The position numbers were made by a program, and so were the translations under genes. The notes beneath the pieces were generated by a model. That model ran no database searches. It worked only from the letters and a program-made list of their open reading frames with translations, and was not told the DNA's origin. Positions 35,108 through 46,290 of a DNA stretch of 64,000 nt are shown here, piece by piece. This stretch comes from Anaeramoeba flamelloides (lineage: Eukaryota; Metamonada; Anaeramoebidae): positions 11,408,001 to 11,472,000 of the forward strand of contig JANTQA010000057.1 of assembly GCA_027625915.1 (NCBI GenBank), given 5' to 3'. Numbering within the stretch: the stretch's first letter is position 1; each line of letters starts with the position of its first letter.

Positions 35108-36000
35108 ATGACGGTTTCCATAAAAAAAGAAAGCAAATATTCTCACCTTTTAAAGGATGGTGAGACACTTATCGCAGAACAGGCCCTATTAATTCCCTTT
35201 AAGGGTAATGAATTTTTTTTTTTCAATCTTTCCCCTTTTATTTGACTCTTTCTTTCCAAACGTTTTAAATTGTGGTTTTTTTCTAGACTACGATTTCTTG
35301 TGTGTCTTTTAAATGTTAATCCTTCTTTTGATTGAATAACAAAAAAAAATAACAAAAAAAAACCAACCTATCTAAATTGTCAAATTTCAAAAGAGGATAA
35401 ACAAATCTGTTTAATTCTGACAAACCGAAGGTATGCAAAAGTAGAGATGAAAACACAACAAGTCAAATGGTTTCGTGATCTTTGGAGCATAAATAACGTT
35501 GTCTTGGATAGCGATTCAGTCTACCTTTTTCACCTTGTTAGTTATAAAACAAGCAAATCAAGGGTAAATATTCTCAATTAAATTCACATTTTTTTTTTTT
35601 TTTTTTCAAAAAAAGAACTTTGTGTTTGTTGTGTGTTCTTTGTTCGTTATAATTGAATACAAATTTTTATCTTTTTTTTTTTTTCGATCACAAAATAATA
35701 ATTCTTTTTTGCTTGACTCTTTTTAGTTTCGAAGAAATTCAGAATCAATCCACAACCACCTGAATAATCGTCAATACCTTTGCGAAAGTGAAGAAAAAAG
35801 GGATGAAATCGTTAATTTTTTTACACAAGCCCTTCGTGAATATCACCAGCGCATGTTTGAATGTATGATCTTTGAATTTTTTTTTTTTCTTTTTAACTTT
35901 TCTCATTGTTTTTTAATTTTTCAATTTTTCAATTGTGGGATTTCAATTCGAAACAAGCAATCTTAGAACAATTCCAGCCATCAAAGAGCAATTGTCTTGA
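35108..36000 (+). CDS. Small PH/TH1-like domain protein 1
   Basis: Four exons (35,108-35,204; 35,394-35,563; 35,727-35,862; 35,978-36,000) give 141 residues. The pattern is that of a PH-like fold as in myosin-I TH1 or related lipid-binding domains: KDGETLIAEQALLIPF, then ICLILTNRRYAKVE (beta strands with the L-x-L-T-N turn), VYLFHLVSY, and a C-terminal helix YLCESEEKRDEIVNFFTQAL. Its neighbour at 36.5-40.6 kb has the same plan. A role in binding phosphoinositide membranes is inference from the fold pattern. The last exon (SIKEQLS then TGA) is short and less certain than the first three. An in-frame open stretch continues upstream of the chosen ATG, so a further 5' exon is possible. Confidence 0.65.
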
Positions 36001-36476
36001 AATAGAATAATTTTTTTACACTTTTCATTTAATTCATCATTTCAGTTAATAAAAAAAAATTTTTTAACAAGTTAAAAAAAATTCTCAAAATTCCTAAACT
36101 TTGAAAAAAAGCCACTTCAGTTTTTTGTAAAAAAAGAAGAGAATCTTTTTTTTTTTCTTAATTTAGTTCAAAACCCTTTTTTAAGGCGTGTTTGGGAATC
36201 AAAAAAAAAGAGTAGAGAATTTATCAAGAACATTCGCTTAAGGGGGTAGATAGAAAAAAATTTTTTCTAAAAAAATTACTACTCTTTCATTCATAAATAT
36301 TTTGAAAATCAATTACCTTCATTAATGTGATTTTTAAAAATAAAACGCACACATAAATATCACAGAATCAGAACCTTAACATTTTGAAAGTTTAATATTA
36401 TAAAAAACGTGTGGACTTGTTTTTTTTTAGATTGACAAAATTAAAACTTTGCAAAAAAATAAAGTTTTTCTTCAAC

Positions 36477-38870
36477 ATGACTAATCAAAATTATGAAATT
36501 TACTGCGCTTGTCGGGAAATTTTTATCAAAGCTCTTATGGTTAGAAAACTTAAGGTAATAAAGAAAAAATAATAAAAATAAAGTGAAAACAAAAAATTTT
36601 TTAAATAATAAAAAATATATAAATTCGGGGCACCCAGTGCCCCACTCTCAGAGTTGTGGAATACCAATTATTAATCACGGAATGTGGAATTTTTATCTAT
36701 AATCGATAAACTTTCTATCGGGCTTTTGCTCCTCCCGTGTATTCTGGGGATGTGTCTAGGTTTTCCTGGATTTGAAAGAATTGAGTAAAATCTATGATTT
36801 TACTCAATTCTTTCAAATCCAGGAAAACCTAACGACAGTGGATAGTTTCTAATTGGTCATGAAAATGAGAAATTTATTTTTTATATATATATATTAATTA
36901 TTTTTCTTCTTCTCTTTTTTTTATTTGATGATTTTTCTTTAATTACTCCTTTCTATAAATAAATAAATAATAAAAATAAAGTTTTACAAAAGTATGGAAG
37001 GATCATTTTTTTTGTCAAAGTTTTAATTTTATCAATCTACTGTCGATTATAAAATAAAAAGATCAAAATTGTAATTCAGCATTCCAAAAAAATCAAAATA
37101 ATCACATTCCAAGAATTAAAATAAATCATCAAAGTTCCCAATTCTAAAAGGGTAAATTAATAATTTAACCTCTTTTTTTTTTTAAATTAAAATTTGAAAT
37201 TAATATGATTTATAAACTCTTTTTTGGAAAGCTGAAGAAAATTTTGTTCCATTTATTTTACAACAAATAGTAAAAAAAAACAATTCCACAATTTTTTAAA
37301 ATAAAAAAAGTTTGAAAAAAAAATCCTTTTTTAAAATGGCTGAAGAAATTATTATTATTTATTATTATTATTATTATTGAAGAAGTGTAAATTACACCAC
37401 AAGTTGCCCTTAGACTTAAATCTTATAAAAGAAATTTAAGTGTGAAATCATAGATTTCACGATGATTAATTAATGAAAAAAATTTCAAACTATCACAGTT
37501 TATAATTATTTCATTAAGATTTATTTCTTTTAATTTTTTCTGAAAAATTAATCTATCTTTTTCATAGAAAACACATACCCATAAAAAATGATCAATATTT
37601 TCTAAATTTCCCTTCTGTTTATACCTTAAACATAAAGGACAAAATTTACTTGAATTTTTATTGATTACCTATTAATATCTATTTAAGCAGTTATTAAATG
37701 TTCTGAATTTGAGAATTGTTGAGCTTGAGGGATAACTTAAATATTTTTGTGTTTTAAATAAATATTTTTGATATTTTATTATTGTGAAATATTTTTGGTG
37801 AGTGTCGTCAAGTGTCCAAGAGCACCTAGTTTTTTTTTTAATTTCAGAAATAAAAAGAAAATTTTTGAAATTTTTCTAAAAGTAAAAAAACCTAATAGTG
37901 GTTTTCTTGGGGGTTTCTGTTTTATTTGTGAATTGTTCAAGGTTTTTTTGAGTTTTCTATTTATTTAGAAAACTCAAAAAAACCTAGAACAATTCACAAA
38001 TAAAATAGAAAACCTAACGAAAACCTATTCATTTTCCAAATAAATAGAAAACTCAAAAAAACCTTACAAAAATCTATTGATTTTTCAAATAATTTCAAAA
38101 ACTCAAGAAAACCTCACGACAACTTTCAACTTGTAGAATTCAGCAACTCATTATATATATATTTATATAAATTTCAATTTTTAGTTCAATAATATCTTTT
38201 GAATTCCAATCGATTTTATTATTTATTCGTTGGTTAAATTTTATTAATTTTTCTAAATTAGGCAGAGATAAAATTTCCTAATTTATTTGAAATTATTTTA
38301 TTTTTACTATAAAAAAAATTATTTTCTGATCTACTCATGTGGATTACTGAGATCTTATATAATAAATTCTTCTTATGGATTTAAAAAAATAAATTTTACC
38401 AAAACAAGTTTGTAAAAACTGGTTAAACATTTATCCCACATCTTTTCCTTTATTGTTCTACTCGAATTATTCTAAACCAAACTCCATTTCACTCAAAGGT
38501 GCCCAGCCAAAAATGAAAAATTCACTTTATTTTTAAGAATCAACCAAATTTAGATTGTTTAGAAATACGAGAAATAATAAACTTCTTATAAGAGTCCATA
38601 ATTATAAAAGAAACCCCTGAACAAACCATAAATTTCAAAAAAAAAAAAAATGTTAAAAAATTTTTTGGGCCCCATTCATTGGAACGTCTCATGTAAAATT
38701 CTCAATTTATTTAGCAAATTAAAATTGTTGATAATAAGATTTTTTACTTGTAAATGTATGAATTTCAAAAGAACATACAAAACTTAACTTTTCTTAATGT
38801 TTTTTTCGTTTTTAAAACATTTTTTTTTTCAAATTTAATTTTTAAAAAAAAAAATAAAAAAGAAAAGAAG

Positions 38871-38928
<58 letters not shown>

Positions 38929-40570
38929 AAAATGAGAAAAAATGATTTTGATCTAAAAATTGAAAATTTTAGTTTGATAAGAGTAATGAATTAAACTCAT
39001 AGAATGTCTTCCATTTCTTCAATAAAACTGGGCACCTTTGACTGAAAAAGAGTTTAGATTCCAAAAATTTTAAATGTTTTTTTGTTATTTCAAAACTATT
39101 TTGATAAATAATAAATATTAACTCACACGTATTAATAAATATTGATATTTTAAAGATCATATTACAAGTTAAAATTTTAAACAAAAAAATAAATAAACTA
39201 AATAAAAATTGGTTTACGGATCGAGTCATTTACCGCGAATTTATTCCATACTCGAGGAGTAACTTGAAACCCAAAAAGGATATTTTGAAATTATCCTTCT
39301 TTTGATTGACAAAATTCAAATAAAATTAAAATTTCAGTGAATTCTCGATTGCCAAATTATTCAACCAAAAAAGTCGAAAAGCAAAAGTATTCTCAATTCC
39401 AAAAATCAAATTTTAACAAAAACAATTACTCTCTTCTAATTTTAAATTTCCAAAGGGTTAAATTTCTTTAATTTAAAAGACAAATTGTTTTCTACAAGTG
39501 CACAATCAATTTAATTTGATTCAATCTAATTTGCGGTTATTTTGTAACCCCTCTATATTTGACAAAGTAAGAGTTTTGTAACACCCTTGTGAAAAAAATA
39601 ACTCAACGAGAAATGAAAAAAAATGAAAAAAAAAAAAACCCTATGAAATAACAAAAAATCACAAAGACTGACACAGTTGTATTCAAAATTATCATTCACA
39701 ACCTTTGTATTTGGAAATTGAGCATCGTTCTTTTTGCCTTTTTTACAAAATGCCCTCGTTTTTCAGTGTTGTTTTTTGGAGATCTGTCATACACCACATA
39801 CTAATTTGTTTCTAATTAGAATTAAACAATGAGAAAAATTGCTAAAAAAATATTTTCCGATTTCAAGTATTTTTTTTTCACCGTAATGACTCGGCGCGCA
39901 AACGTGAATTTTCATTAATTTTTTTAAAATAATAATAAAAATAATCAAAAAATATTAAAAAAAAAAAAAAAAACAATAACTAATCCATTTCTTTTTTTTC
40001 TTTCATTTTCTTGATTTATTTACAATTTAATTTCAAAAATAAAACCCTATAATCTTATCTTTAAAACATAATAATAAAATAGTAAACTTTATCCGAAATC
40101 CAGAAATTTATCAGACACATTCCATGCTTATTAAAATAAATCGAAAGGGCAAACGTCAAATTCGATGTTTATCCTTTTCAAATATTTCCATTTATAATAT
40201 TATTATTAAACTTCGGGGAATGAAACCAGCCAAAATTTTATGGAAAATAAATTGGACAAATCTTTCAAAAATAATTTTATTTAGCAACAACCCACTTGCG
40301 TTTGCATTTGAATTACATAAAACCCATTTAAAAAATAGAATTAAAAAAAATAAATTAAATAATTATTATACTTTTATTAGTCAAAATTTAAGAGAAAAGT
40401 TATTAATTGTTGAAGAATTGCATTTATTATATTTTAATAAAACAGGTGAGCAAATACAAATAGAAGAAAAAAATTTTCATTCATACCTTCGAAAGAATAA
40501 GAAGAAAAAGAAAAAAAGAAGAAGAAAAAAAAAATCATCTCAAAAAATTAAGAAAAAAAATAATAAATAA
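36477..40570 (+). CDS. Small PH/TH1-like domain protein 2, with a 3.6-kb intron
   Basis: Two exons (36,477-36,554 and 40,115-40,570) give 177 residues. Exon 1 encodes MTNQNYEIYCACREIFIKAL and VRKLK, then a GTAATA donor. Exon 2 begins THSMLIKINRKGKRQ after a TTATCAG acceptor. It continues IRCLSFSNISIYNI, a tryptophan-rich segment, FAFELHKTH and a final helix (LREKLLIVEELHLLYF), then a lysine-rich tail. This matches the layout of the preceding gene and of TH1-type PH-like domains, where an N-R-x-G-K-R-Q turn precedes a beta strand. Exon 2 is open upstream to 40,043 with no ATG before 40,124, which supports an upstream exon. The join over 3,560 bp of repeat-filled intron is the weak point; the gene might instead start at 40,124. 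Confidence 0.55.
36757..36831. repeat. Perfect alpha-type hairpin
   Basis: Arms of 36 bp (36,757-36,792 and 36,796-36,831) match exactly around a TAT loop. They run from TAGGTTTTCCTGGATTTG to its inverted partner. Flanks are GTGTC and ACGACAG. Perfect arms imply recent origin or sequence correction. Confidence 0.9.
37038..37272. mobile_element. Family E MITE, third copy
   Basis: The ends TACTGTCGATTATAAAATAA and TTATTTTACAACAAATAGTA flank the same subterminal blocks (CATTCCAAAAAAA; GGAAAGCTGAAGAAAA). It lies inside the long intron of the second PH-like gene. Confidence 0.65.
37352..37760 (-). mobile_element. LINE 3' end with ATT/TAA-type tail
   Basis: The minus strand encodes STILKFRTFNNCLN, then a clear zinc-knuckle-like tail CPLCLRYKQKGNLENIDHFL followed by WVCVFYEKDR, typical of the C-terminal region of non-LTR retrotransposon reverse transcriptases. 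It ends at a trinucleotide tract (ATT on the plus strand, 37,349-37,380), consistent with the simple-repeat 3' tail of many LINEs. The 5' part is missing; a palindromic array sits directly upstream of it on the element's strand. Confidence 0.7.
37815..38125. repeat. Array of palindromic units (beta, gamma)
   Basis: The linker GTCGTCAAGTGTCCAAGAGC is followed by a beta unit (ACCTAGTTTTTTTTTTAATT...AAAAACCTAATAG), then a nested gamma unit with arms of about 50 bp around TTTATT (TTTATTTGTGAATTGTTC and its inverted partner), then further gamma half-arms ending AAAACCTCACGAC. Confidence 0.65.
38465..39058. mobile_element. Family B element, third copy
   Basis: The left end TTTCACTCAAAGGTGCCCAG and right end CTGGGCACCTTTGACTGAAA are inverted partners with AAACTC/GAGTTT outside. 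The size of about 590 bp matches the B element at 5.3 kb once its nested insertion is removed. It contains a run of more than 40 A at about 38,874-38,921. Confidence 0.6.
39241..39890 (+). repeat. Duplicated block D, copy 1
   Basis: This block is collinear with 42,838-43,510 over about 650 bp. Landmarks are TTTGCAAAGGGTTAAATTT-like, ACAAATTGTTTTCT, CAATTTAATTTGATTCAATC and AATGCCCTCGTTTTTCAG. No frame is conserved between the copies, so it is a repeat of unknown type rather than a gene family. Confidence 0.55.
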
Positions 40571-41369
40571 ATCACTTATTTTTTTTCAAATTTTTTTATT
40601 GTTTGATATTATTTTATGCTATGTTATGATATTTTTTCACAACAATTTCAATTTTTTGACACCATTTCATAAAAATTTCAAAAAACAAAATTTTGATCAA
40701 GAAAATGAAAAATCCATTTTTTGTTTATTCAGTGATATAATTCAAACCTTGAAAATAAATATTTATTTTTAGTTTGAATTACTATGTCATATTTTTTGAG
40801 ATCCCTCTTTTTTCAATGACAACAAGTCACAAAAACAGGAAAAATTTTCAAAATAATTTCACAAAAATATTAATTTGCGAATTCTTGTGTAAATAATTTC
40901 TTGACAAACTCGATGGATTTAATAGTGTACTTTAAGCAATATAAAATTTTATTTTTCATGCTAGTTTTCAGAAGATTTTCAAAAATAATTTGTGATAAAT
41001 GTAAGAAAAATTTCAAAAATGGAAAAAGTATTGAAAATGGGTAAAACCATTCTGTGTCAATTGTATAATTAATCATTTTTTATGTTTTTTTATTTTTGAG
41101 ACTTTTTTTGAAGCAATATTTTTTTTTGAATCATTAAAATTAATAATTTGTGATATTATATCTAGAATTGAAATAGGTGAGAATTAATAAATCCTATCGG
41201 CTATTTTTCATAAATTTTGACTCACTTGATAATGTTAATGGAAGGATCTATGTGGTTTTATCTTCCGTATTCTTATCAAAAAATTATTTAATTACTAGAT
41301 CAAAATCATTTTTTCTAATTTAGTTAAATATTAGTTTTTTTTATTCAAATTTTGTCTTTCTTTTGTTTT

Positions 41370-41419
<50 letters not shown>

Positions 41420-42837
41420 TCAAGTGGAAAAAAAAAAGAGACCTTCATAATAGATAAAGAATAATTATGAAAATTGAGACTATACAAGATATTTTAAACT
41501 GAATTTATAGATGTTAATCAATAGTAAAAAAAAAATATTGATGTTAAGCTTTTTTCCATTAAAAGTTAAGTAATAAAAAATCGATACCATTCTTTAAAAA
41601 AATTGTGACTCACTTTTTTTTAATTTTTGGGTTTTATTTTTTTTTTAATTTTCAAAATATAAGGTTTTTATATTTTTAGAATAATTAAAACCTGAATTAT
41701 GAATCATATTTAATTGACAGTTGTTATTAGTAACAAAGAATATATATATCAATGTATTCTTTTTGGTGAATAACAATTGTTAAAATTGAGTTAAGTTTTA
41801 AATATATCTTTTTTTATTTTTTTTAGTTTCAATCTTGTGAAAGAAATCAATTATTTCATTAAATAATAATTTATTTTTTTTGTAACAAAAATAAAACTTT
41901 TATTTATCAATATAAAGATAATAAGATTTTTTTTGTATTTATTTGATTTTTTTCTTTTTACATAATGGTTATTTTTTTAAATACTAAAAATAAATTATTT
42001 TAAAAAATATCCTCAAGTTTTATATTTCTTGTTCTATTGAATAAAATGATTTTTATCAATTACAAAAGAAAAAATTAAATAATGGTTTAAATGTTGATTT
42101 TTTCGATAGTGGTTATAAATTAACTCATAAATTTTCCTCAATTGATTAAGTATGTGTCGCTAATTTCAAGTACCTAAGTTATTTTGAATCTGAATAATTA
42201 AATACATTTTATTAAAATAAATGGGGGAATAATTTATTAAATACTTGAGTAGAATGGAAATCGTAATATAATATATTTACACAAAATTAAATAAAATATG
42301 AAAAATGTTTATGAAAAAACAAAAATAGTTTTTTTTCTTGAACTAGTTGTATTATTAGAAAAAATTAATTCTTCTTTGACCAATTTTAAATTTGATTCTT
42401 TATGGAAAAATTGTAATTTGAAAAATTACGAGAAATAAATTGCTCAATATTTCTAAAGAATTATTAACAGTGAATTTAAATTCCAATTGTTGTTTAATTC
42501 ATCTAATTCAGTTTCTATTCAGAAATAATCAGCTTAAAAAATTCCTCGCTTCAGAAATATTGATTTATAAATGAGTTTGTTTTCTTTTTTTAAAAATCAA
42601 TTTCGGATCAAATTCTCAATACAAAATAATTCTGAAGGTTACATTTCATTTTTTAAACTAATATTTATCTTTTTCTCCTTGTTTTACTATTTGTTACTGT
42701 TATTCTGTTTTTACAATCCAACGCCCCCCTTTTTTTTTTTTTTTTTAAACTTGACAGTTCTATCCAAGTTTTTACTTTGTCAAAAAAAAATTATTTGAAA
42801 AAAGAATTGCTGATATTCTATTCATTTACCTTTGATT
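40571..42837. other. gene-free stretch
   Basis: No gene recognised. It contains a T run of about 43 bp near 41,370-41,413. A broken frame near 42,298-42,430 was not assignable. Confidence 0.45.
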
Positions 42838-43510
42838 TGCCCGATACTCCAAAGAGTGACTTGAAACCAAATAAGGTTATTATGAAATTTGCCTTCTTTT
42901 AATTGACAAAATTCTAATAACCGATAAAAAAATTCAAAGGATCTCGATTACATTAATTTTAACGAATAAAAAACCAATATACTTAAAAGTATTCTCAATT
43001 ACAAAAAAATCAAATTTTAAAAAATGAATTTTACTTGTTTCTTTTTTTAAATTTGCAAAGGGTTAAATTTATACAATTTAAAACAAATTGTTTTCTTTAA
43101 GATCACAATCAATTTATTTCGATTTAATCTAATTTGTGGTTAGATTTTAACCCTCAATTTTTGACAGAGTAAGGATTTTGAAACATTCTTAAGAGAAAAA
43201 ATAACATATTTGAAAAAAAAAAAAAAAAAAAAAAAAATCTTGGAGATCTCAAAAAGAGCCAAATATCAACACTTCAAAATCAACATTATTCCTTTTAAAA
43301 TTAAATATTCTAATATTTATATTGGAATTTGAAAGTCTTGTTCGGCGGTTTTTTCTAAAAATGCCCTAGTTTTTGATTGTTATTTTTAGGAGATCGATCA
43401 CATTTTACAGGTTGGTTACTTTTTAATTGGTTTTTGATGACTCATAAAAATTACGAAATTTTTTTTTCCTTTTCAGAAAATTATTTTTATCCATAATGAC
43501 TCAACCCTTA
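42838..43510 (+). repeat. Duplicated block D, copy 2
   Basis: Partner of 39,241-39,890, with the same order of landmarks and roughly 70 percent identity by eye. It is followed directly by a family A relic. Confidence 0.55.
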
Positions 43511-43544
43511 AAAAATAAATTTATTATACAGATTTTCATCGAAA

Positions 43545-44050
43545 ATGTTTAAAGAGTAATGTGGTGAGAATTCAAAGGTGATTATTTGTATCTTCAATCA
43601 GAGAATAAGAAAGAATGATAAATAAATCTTCAAAAATATGTTTTTGGTTGAATTTTTTTTTTTCTTAATTTCAAAATCTGTTTGTAAAAGTGATCTTTCT
43701 GTGTTTGGTCTCAAAAAAGAACAAATTTGTTTTAGATGCACACTTTTAGATGTATATTTTTTTGGTTTATTCTATGATTACTTTCAAACCTTCCCATAAA
43801 CACAATTCTAGATTGAAAATAGTTTATAATAAAACCAAATAATTTGATCAAAAAAAAATATTGAAAAAACTGAAAAATGAAATGTTCAACTCTGAATTAC
43901 TTTTGGGCGTGGCTTCTTTTTAACAAAGAGAGTAATAAATTATATTTTGATTTCAAACATTCAGTATCTCTCACCACTAAAAACTATTTTCAGCGATGTT
44001 CTCAGAGGAAAAATTTCCAAAAAAGGAAAAAGTACCTTTCCCAAGCAATT
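43545..44050 (-). mobile_element. Family A element, partial copy
   Basis: This is an inverted-orientation partial copy. It matches the 3' half of the element at 55.2-56.4 kb (TTCAAAAATATG, GATCTTTCT, CTGAATTACTTT, ATTTTCAG). It ends near GGAAAAAGTACCTTTCCC, a decayed terminus. Confidence 0.5.
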
Positions 44051-44576
44051 TTTTTTTTTAAAATTCTCATATTGATCTTTAGACAACTAACAATTAATAT
44101 CTAAACTCATAAAAAAACCAGAAGCATTGGTAACATTGAAAAATATTTCTATATATGATTTTTTGTGAATTATATTTAACTTGATTCCTAGGAACAAGAC
44201 ATATTCGTCAGGATATAAAATGAAAATGTTATATCTTTGAAAATTTGTTAGATGGTATTAAAACTAAAAATTCAAACAAATAATTTGAAATCAGAATATA
44301 TTTGCATTGAGGAAATTGTTTTTGAGAATGATAAATTTCTTCAAGGTTGTGATAAAAGATAATTAAAAATTGTGCATTTTTGTAACAATTTTTTTAAAAA
44401 AGGTTTTGTAAAATGAAAAAGTAGAAAAATAAAAATGAAAATATTCACCCGTTTTTGAAATGGAAAATTTTGAATTTGAATTCAAAATGGAAAATCCTTA
44501 AAACTTGGCATTAGGCAAATATGATATTTTTTTGTATATATACAATTTTACAAAAAGTCCAAAAAAGTATTAGAGA

Positions 44577-45761
44577 TCAACAACACCAACCCCCTTTCTC
44601 TTTTTTTTTATTTTCTTTTTCATTTGTTATTTCTAATTCCACTCCAACAACCTTTTCTTCATTGTTTAATTCTGATTGTTCTTTAAAATTTGAATTTTTT
44701 TCCTTTTTCATAATTGATAAAGCTACCTTCCTGAAAAAAGGCTTGATATTTTGTCCTGTCTTTGCCGAAGTTTCAAAAAATAAAAATCCCTTTTCTTGTG
44801 CTTTTTTTTTGAGAGATCCGATACTGACTTTTCGTTTTTCAACCAGGTCGGCTTTGTTCCCAACTAGAACAATAATAACTTCGTCTCCTCTTATACATTT
44901 AATTGTTTGTAACCAATAATCTAAATTATCAAAACTTTGAGTGTCTATGTAGAGCATTGTTAATTTTTGATTTGTAGGATCAATATTTATGGGTTGGTTT
45001 GTTAATTGAATTGTTTGGTGTGAAAAAAATGATATTGTATATCGTCGTTAATTGTTATTATGTTGTTTATTGTGTGATTTTGAAATTATAAAAAAAGTAG
45101 TTTTTTTTGTTTGTATTGATATTGTTCTTTCATAAAATCTAAGCGAGAAAAGGAAAAAGAGAAAAATACTGGTGGTGTCATAAACAAGAACTACTAAACA
45201 AGAATTTCGGATATAAGAAGGAAGTAAACATCTAAACCTTTCTTGTCCCGCTTTTGTTATTAATTAAATTCAGGATCAGAATATTTTATAAAAAAAAAAA
45301 TCATTTAAATTAAAAGATTGACAATTTTGATTATATTAGAATGGATATTTAACATTTCGAATCAACTTTTAAGGAGTGTATTGTTGTTCATTAGATTTAG
45401 GTTTTGTATTTGTTTTTTAGTTTTTTTTTTTAAAATTGTTGAACAACAAGTAAATTATGGAATATAATAGGATCGTAATTGTAATTAAAAATTAAGAAGA
45501 AGTAACCTAAAAAATGAAATTCTTATGTTAATCTATTATTTTAATAAATAAATGGAATGTTGTTGTATTAATTTAAATCTTACCTGTGTCCCACAATTGA
45601 AGCCTAATTGTTTTATTTTTAATATGGATTGTTTTTGAAAGAAAATCAACACCAAGAGTTGATTGTGAAATAGGATCAAAAGTTTCATAAATAAACCTTG
45701 TAATTATTGACGATTTTCCAACAGCTTCATCCCCAAGAAAAATGATTTTATATTTGTTCAT
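44577..45761 (-). CDS. RAB6-like: Rab6-like small GTPase
   Basis: Ras-superfamily GTPase of the Rab6/Ypt6 type, which acts in Golgi and endosome-to-Golgi membrane traffic. Three exons (45,584-45,761; 45,170-45,250; 44,577-44,944) give 208 residues, the same length as human Rab6A. The P-loop is GDEAVGKSS at 10-18, the effector region TLGVDFLSKT matches the Rab6 IDFLSKTM block, the WDTAGQERFR switch II is restored by the 81-bp middle exon, NKAD is the G4 motif and ETSAK the G5 motif. LPSYIRNS and DEVIIVLVGNKADLVEKRKVS also match Rab6 better than Rab5 or Rab7. The C-terminus GWCC is a double-cysteine geranylgeranylation signal. The tail before it is rich in Lys and Glu. All three splice joins preserve family residues. 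Confidence 0.93.
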
Positions 45762-45847
45762 ATTTTTTTGTCTGTAATATTAATAAAAAATGATTTAATA
45801 TTTCTCGTAAAACATATAATTTTTGATCTCAATAAATATTTTTATTA

Positions 45848-46290
45848 CAGTCTTTCCAAGTCTACCATAAAATTTTAAATAAAACAGATTTGATTTTTCT
45901 ATTCTTATTTTCTATTTTCAAAAAATTTGGAAATAAGAGTTATTATTAAAAAAAAAATTTCAATAAATGAGCTATTATTCAAATTTTGAAACAATAAAAA
46001 AAATTTTTGAAGATTAATGAAGCACTGGAAAATATTGTTCAAAAAAGGTAAATTTTTAAAGATCAGTCATTATTGATATTTTTTTGGGCTCTTTTGGACC
46101 AATAATTTTTAAGTTTTAATGGGATCTTGAATTTTTTTTTTGAAGTCTCAAAAATTTGAATAATAGCTCGTTTATTGAAATTTTTTTTTGAATAATAACT
46201 CTTATTTCCCAATTTTTTGAAAATAGAAAATCAGAATAGAAAAATCAATTGTGTTTTATTTAAAATTTTATGGTAGCCTTGGAACGGCTG
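45848..46290. mobile_element. Foldback MITE, TA flanks, 5' of the Rab6-like gene
   Basis: The ends CAGTCTTTCCAAGTCTACCA and the inverted TGGTAGCCTTGGAACGGCTG bound arms of about 135-145 bp at roughly 90 percent identity, with a central ~160 bp. TA occurs directly outside both ends, as expected for Tc1/mariner-type target duplication. It begins 87 bp upstream of the GTPase start codon. It has no coding capacity. Confidence 0.75.

Noticed and set aside
36421-36476. Treating ATTGACAAAATTAAAACTTT as a fourth exon of the first PH-like gene
   Set aside because: In the required phase it gives an immediate stop. The acceptor at 35,977 gives a better short terminal exon, and the ATG at 36,477 fits a separate gene.
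42298-42430. Frame starting MKNVYEKTKIVFFLELVVLL
   Set aside because: It stops after about 44 residues, has no recognisable motif, and the surrounding sequence has no splice signals that extend it. It could be decayed LINE coding sequence but I cannot support that.
43877-44104. 75-residue plus-strand frame
   Set aside because: It lies within a family A element relic and is not conserved in the other copies.
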